Shown here: piece by piece, positions 58,764 through 64,000 of the stretch
How the letters are laid out: each line of letters opens with the position of its first letter
Numbering within the stretch: position 1 is the stretch's first letter
DNA from: Microvelia longipes
Taxonomy: Eukaryota; Arthropoda; Insecta; Hemiptera; Veliidae
NCBI GenBank assembly: GCA_018340805.1
Contig: JACMZG010001908.1
Coordinates: 46,670,973-46,734,972, forward strand
Reading direction: 5' to 3'
DNA: 64,000 bases
The notes under the pieces: model-generated
What the model was told of the DNA's origin: nothing
Seen by the model: the letters and a program-made list of their open reading frames with translations, nothing else
Databases searched by the model: none
Position numbers and translations under genes: made by a program

Positions 58764-59035
58764 ACGACTTGACTTGAATCGACTTTTGATTCAAATTGAT
58801 TTCAAGTCGATTATTTGTTGAGTCGACTCGTATGATATTGATTTAAAAGAAGTCAATTCGGCGCAATGCTATTTGAGTCTACGATTTTTAAGTCTGCTTG
58901 TATCGACTTGAATCGACTCAAGTCGATTTGAACCCACTCGACTTCAATCGATTTTTTAATCAAATTAATTTCAGGTTGATTATTTCTTGAGTCGACTCGC
59001 ATGATGTTGATTAAAAAGAAGTAAATTTGGAAGTC
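58764..59035. repeat. Duplicated block rich in TCGACT words and palindromes
   Basis: Two copies of a roughly 100-bp segment (about 58764-58863 and 58938-59033), about 174 bp apart, share TGATTTCAAGTCGATTATTT-like and TTGAGTCGACTCGTATGAT-like blocks. Between them 58902-58927 is a hairpin (ATCGACTTGA arms, loop ATCGAC). Confidence 0.75.
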
Positions 59036-60385
59036 ACTACAATTTTTTTAAAGTGTTTAAGGTTGGAAACTTTACATATGTATTTGCTTTAACTGATTAG
59101 TGTTGAGTGATTTAGTGATAAGTTTAAGCAATTTGAATATTTTTAATCTAATAAATCAAAGTTCTTAGGGTAGATGAATATTTTAAAGTTACAAGATTTT
59201 TTTTACGGTAGGAAATTTTATGACAGTGTATAACCCTACCTTACCTACCTACCTACCAGGCTTCTAATATTTTGGAGCTACAGGTATTTATCACAGATAT
59301 CTTAGCATCTAAATATCGCAGAAAACAATTTTATCAAGTAATTTATCTTAGTTCTTTATTTTTTTTAAATGCTAAAGCACTATTCGCATTTCAACAGTTC
59401 TTAAAAATCTAAAGCATATAAAACAGAAGAATATAATTTTCACTGGGGTTCGCTTGTTTAAAATATTTAAAAGATGCTAGAAGCGTTGCTTCCCAGCCTT
59501 CTCGAGTTTTATACACAGCCAGTACTAAACTAAGTTTATGTATTCTAGTTTTTTAAGGGTTTTCTTACCAGGTTTTCTTTATTTTGGTTGATATCTTAAA
59601 ACCCGAAGTATATAAAACCCCAAAAATAAACGTTGCTACAGTTTTTATGTCTTACATTTTTTGCCACAACAATACAGGTAATTTCATTTCCCGCTTTTTA
59701 TGATTTGTTTTATTTATTTATCTTCTTTTATTTTATTTTTTCGATCCATAAAAATTGGTATAGCACCTACCTGAGTTATAACAGTGAAGGAAAAGCTATA
59801 AGAAAAGCTGCCGTTAAATTGAGTAGAGTAGTACTGTGGACAAAAAAGTTTTTAGAAGATTAATAGTAGAGGTCCAAGATAATGACTGGCTCTATTAATC
59901 TTTATCAAATATATTTTATACATAATAACTAGCTTTTATGTATTTAACATTTTAAACGTCTCCGTCCTTTTATAACAGCACAATAATTTTAGATCCGTCT
60001 ATCAGTCTGCCTCTGCAGAGATGATGGTATAAGAAGTCCAGTGTGTATCTACCGTGTATTCTACAAGGTTGTATAAATAAAAATTATGACGTTAAGTTGG
60101 TGGCCGGGAGTCTCACGATGTAAGGTACTCTTAGATAGTCCCTAACCTTAGTTAACCTTTAGGACCCTAATAATAGCATGTACAAAATATACCTGTTTCT
60201 GCCTAATGGTATCAAGAGCAGTAAAATTTGATTTGACAGTGGGGCACGGGTTGTTTCTAGTTAAACCTAATGAAACTTATAGTAAATTCATCGCTCTTCT
60301 GTGGATTAGAGTGGAAATGGCCTGCACTAGGACTCATAAAGAAGAAAACTATTTACTATTTGAGAGAGTTAGTCAATAGGATTGC
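59036..60385. other. Non-coding stretch
   Basis: Short ACCT/ACCTACC tandem at about 59235-59258. The frame at 59633-59863 is hydrophobic and unassigned. Confidence 0.5.
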
Positions 60386-60387
60386 AA

Positions 60388-60580
60388 GATGATCTCTTGT
60401 CTCTCCCTAGATGATTTCTCGTCTCTCCATAGATGATCTCTCGTCTCTTCCTTGATGATTTCTCGTCTCTCCCTTGATGATCTCGTCTCTCCATAGATAT
60501 CTCTCCCTTGATGATCGCTCGTCTCTCCATAGATGATCTCTCGTCTCTCCCTTGATGATCTCTAGTCTCTTCCTTGATTT
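60388..60580. repeat. About 24-bp minisatellite, roughly 8 copies
   Basis: Units of GATGATCTCTCGTCTCTCCY plus WTWGA type follow one another with small deletions and substitutions (ATTTCTCG, CGCTCG variants). Confidence 0.9.
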
Positions 60581-61990
60581 TTCAATTTACCGCAATTAGT
60601 TATTATATTTATTTGTCCATTTTTTATGCATAAATTAATTTAGTAATTATTTATTTATTCATTGATAACAATAAGATAGCAATATTATCAGAAAGTAAGG
60701 GTTGTTGTAAGATATGTTTTTGAAAACCAAAACATATCTTCATTCCATCTAGTCCAATACATATCTAAAAATTACATTTTTTGTAGAACCTAAAATATGT
60801 TTATCATACTACAACATACACCGGTTATTTAAGCTTTTGAATGTATATTAAAACTGTAACATGAAATTCAAAGGTATTCCAATAATTTCTTAAATAATTA
60901 TCCAGATAATAACTCGCTTCTACCTGTATTTTATATAATTAGGACACTGTTGGTATGTTTCAAGGTATAAATTAAAAAAAAAAAGAAATTAAATAAGTAG
61001 TCAAATAACTTGAAGAAATTCCGATTTATTTAGCTTATCCGGTGCTCTGGCTTTGGGTGCACTTGAGTCAATTTTTCCGCATTCGTCTGAATAATGGATG
61101 GATTTCGTTTGGGGGAGAATGTGGAATGGGAGAAAAATGAGAAAGCGGAATGTTCCTGAAATATATTTGAATCCATGGGTGAGAGCCAAGGGTAAGATCC
61201 GAAGCTACTTCGTTTATCAAATACCAAGGGGTTTATATATTGAATGCGCAGGTTTTCTAACATGTACGGATGTAGGAATCGTCAACATGATATTGCTGTT
61301 CTGAAAAATAAGTTCCGACAAGCGACATACGGCTGCACTTTTTCATATTTATAATATATTTTTCTGTTTAGGGTTATTTTGCTCTTGAATAACTTTTTAT
61401 CCACTAAGTTTAGAGACTTGTTGTCCATAAATTGTCTTATCAATTAATAGAAAATGTATTTATAATTCATCTTTTTTTAAAATAATATTTTTATCGCTAA
61501 TGATTGGAATAACAGTTCGGCATGGTTCTTAAATACCAAATAGCAAATAAAATAATGATGGATATACAAAGTTTTCAAGTACCTTGACTTCCTAAATGAA
61601 CTGTATAGGATTCTCTTTGACAAGCTGCTGTGGAACGAAAAATGTATATTAGAGTAAAAAATAAAAAGACGTAACATATTGACTCATTTTCTTTAAATCA
61701 AATGTAGATGAAATATTATAGAGCTGAGATAATAGAGTGCAAATAAAATGCTACCTTTATTTATTTATTTTGAAAGATCCATTGAATTGATTTTTTATTT
61801 TCATAAGTTTTATTTTCATGACAACGCCATCAATTTCCTCAAAAGAGAGCAAAACTGTTTGATACATAGCAGAAGGGGAACTGTACCTTTTTGTTCAAAG
61901 TCTAAAAGCTCCCTTGTTTGTGGCCTAAGTTAAGTAACTTCCATTACGGTTGTAAAACACCCCGAAATGAAGGCTCGGTTGGTCAAACGT
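60581..61990. other. AT-rich non-coding stretch with one hairpin
   Basis: 60709-60740 is a hairpin (AAGATATGTTTT, 12-bp arms). Frames at 61001-61304 overlap on both strands and are unassigned. GGTGCTCTGGCTTTGGGTGC near 61038 faintly recalls the tRNA-like repeat at 24.1 kb. Confidence 0.5.
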
Positions 61991-61999
61991 GTAGCGATC

Positions 62000-62205
62000 A
62001 TTATTAGTGCTTGAGAGAAAAAAAAATAGAAGTAGGTGATTCTTATAATATAATATCTCGTCCTAAATAATTCATGACTGAGACCATATATTATGCGTCT
62101 CAACTTAAACTAACGTCATCAGTGCTTGAGAAAAGAATATATGTAAGTGTAGGTGAGCTTTATGATAGCATCTCGTCATAAATAATTCATGACTGAGACC
62201 AGGGG
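62000..62205 (+). repeat. 115-bp tandem duplication
   Basis: AGTGCTTGAGARAA ... ATCTCGTC ... TAAATAATTCATGACTGAGACC occurs at about 62006-62084 and again at about 62121-62200. Confidence 0.85.
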
Positions 62206-62220
62206 GGGTTAACTTAAATG

Positions 62221-62932
62221 AGGAAAAGTTTGGATTCGATTTTCGCAAGCTACTAAAAATAGCGCTGCGGCGGACCGGTGCGGACAACTCATGAAGTAAT
62301 CCCAATAGCTTTCCAAAAATGACTGATTATATTTTTATATTTAAATTTATGAATACCATGGCAATTCTTGGTTATGACAGCTACATTTATTATTATTATA
62401 AAATTATTGTTTTCTCATGTATTTTTCACAAAAACGGTTCGTCGTTGCATGTTCTGTTTTTCAAAAATTCAAAAACTAAAAGTAAATAGAAAACTTTTTA
62501 AAACTTCCAGAGAACGCTACTGATGGTAGATAAGTGTAAATTTTATTTAATTAATTTATTGATTTAGTCGATTTTATCAGGTAGTCACATTAAATCACAT
62601 GTGCGCATCTTGCCGATGCAATTAAAATACAGGCTGTATTAAATGCCAAAATCTATCTTCTACCACGTGTAAACTTTAGCCAATATTTCATTATTACCTG
62701 ATTGAATCAATTAAATTAAGAAATTACTTGAATGAAAAACTTAAAAATAATCAGAAGCGTTCTGGGTAAGATTAAAGTGGTAGGGTTAGTTACAAGTATA
62801 ACTATACAAAGTATAAATTAAACTTCAAATTGACTGGGCAAAAAGCGGGAAATCAAGACACGCCCACTCAATTGGAAGGTAGGACCCCCGCCGCGCTAGT
62901 GTCGATCGGAATCCAAATTTTCCCACCATTGA
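62221..62932. repeat. Short inverted-repeat pair enclosing about 600 bp
   Basis: GAAAAGTTTGGATTCGAT ... TAGCGCTGCGGCGGACC at 62221-62275 resembles the complement of 62880-62932 (CCGCCGCGCTAGTGTCG, ATCGGAATCCAAATTTTCCC). Both blocks are GC-richer than their surroundings and may be ends of one element or two inverted copies. Confidence 0.5.
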
Positions 62933-63176
62933 GTCGACAGTCTTACTATTTAAGTATCTATAGTCTCTGACTGAGACATTGATAATTCGAAAAAAATGAT
63001 TTGTTGACATGAAATATATGACACACAACAATAACAAAAGTTTGCTGATAATTAATTTCAAATTATTCATTGTATAGTTTTTAATCAAATTTAATACAGA
63101 TAAGCTACTATTAAATGTTTGCTTGATCGGATAACAGCTCGACCTTTGGTGAATAAATTACGGAGTAATTTTTGTG

Positions 63177-63217
63177 TATATAATAATATATATATATATA
63201 TATAATATTATATATAT

Positions 63218-63259
<42 letters not shown>

Positions 63260-63262
63260 GTA

Positions 63263-63301
<39 letters not shown>
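63177..63301. repeat. (AT)n-(TG)n compound microsatellite
   Basis: TA repeats with phase slips, then GT repeats from about 63268. Confidence 0.96.
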
Positions 63302-63305
<4 letters not shown>

Positions 63306-63445
63306 ATATATTTGTACAAAAATTAAATAATATTATATTCAGAATATTATTCAATAATATTTTGTTTAATTAGAGATTAAGGTTTCGTGTCGAGAAAATA
63401 GGTTTATTGTGTTTTACTGTGATGCTGAACCGAACAAAATCAATC
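63302..63445 (-). repeat. Family C dispersed repeat (copy 2, inverted)
   Basis: The reverse complement carries TTTGTTCGGTTCAGCATCAC, CTCGACACGAAACCTTAATC and TATTATTGAATAATATTCTG, as at 24262-24400. Its microsatellite sits on the same relative side. Confidence 0.75.
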
Positions 63446-64000
63446 CGGATTGGATACGATTATTTAATTATTAGGTATATAAGTATATATTAAGTGAGTC
63501 CCTAACTTTGAGAAAAACTACCTCCTCCTGTTTCCTTATAATAATTCAAAACTAATTTTCAGAAATTCCCTATGTAAATCTGTCTTGCTAAAAATAATTT
63601 CTCGGATCAGTTGAGAGTAGCACATAATACAAGACGTCTATAGCACAGGTCAATAGCTAGAAGAGTTATCAAGATGTTAGGAAAAGTAGCCAGTGTTCTT
63701 ATTTTTGGAGTTAGACGTGTAAGGTATAAAGAAGAAATTCTAGTTTTGGCTGCTCGTTGTTTATTATTAAGTTAAGTATGTTTTATTCAGTTATCCTACA
63801 TAAATATTTCCTTAACAAATTCAATTTATGTTCTCTAATCGTTTTAACCAATTACTCTTCTTCAAAAAGCAAAAACGTCTTAAACTGATTTAAACACTTG
63901 AGTTTAGAAAATAGCTTTCTAGTCCACCACCCTATCCCCCCCCCCCGGAAAACCACATCAGCCCTTTACAACCGAAACTTCATCTTAGCGTAGAAACACT
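63446..64000. other. AT-rich non-coding stretch
   Basis: A run of 13 C lies near 63937. Nothing else recognised. Confidence 0.5.

Overview
The window is eukaryotic nuclear DNA, most likely from an arthropod and plausibly an insect. It is strongly AT-rich and gene-poor. It carries the spliced 3' end of a discoidin-domain receptor (DDR) tyrosine kinase gene, a mariner relic, a BEL/Pao LTR retrotransposon, and many microsatellites, inverted-repeat elements and dispersed repeats. I cannot name the species. The only recognisable host coding sequence is the last DDR exon at 356-649. Nearly all other open frames look like chance frames in AT-rich DNA or simple repeats.

Layout. Positions 1-355 are DDR intron, 356-649 the last coding exon, then 3' flank with a small GC-rich hairpin patch. 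From 1 to 15 kb the DNA is AT-rich and non-coding. It holds inverted-repeat elements at 1035-1575, 10846-11240 and 12791-13337, a 40-bp tandem repeat near 4.8 kb and a weak chemoreceptor-like exon near 3.1 kb. From 16 to 52 kb several dispersed repeat families recur. The main one is a composite element of about 650 bp. It contains a module resembling the internal-promoter half of 5S rRNA (best at 16573-16645, 35650-35707 and 41250-41291) and a tail with GCGAAGCGAG-type motifs ending near GGTACC. At 50.7-51.2 kb that tail has expanded into a 62-bp satellite. A second family is about 100 bp long with 11-15 bp target duplications (18.1, 33.3 and 43.3 kb). A third carries TGACGTCA-type sites (20.9, 27.6 and 45.7 kb).

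At 44.5-45.0 kb an isolated GC-rich cluster of TTCG-loop palindromes interrupts the AT-rich background. A 495-bp near-perfect inverted repeat lies at 49522-50016. At 52.36-53.27 kb is a mariner with matching terminal repeats but an internally deleted, frameshifted transposase. At 53933-57269 is a BEL/Pao element on the minus strand with nearly identical LTRs and a 5-bp target duplication (CCTCG). Its reverse transcriptase, RNase H and most of its integrase are gone. From 57.4 kb to the end there are more tandem repeats and inverted-repeat fragments, then AT/TG microsatellites.

Short perfect hairpins recur across the window, and in several places two different ones lie close together. No functional interaction between the parts is evident. 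The window reads as the 3' end of a receptor kinase gene followed by a long intergenic (or intronic) repeat landscape.
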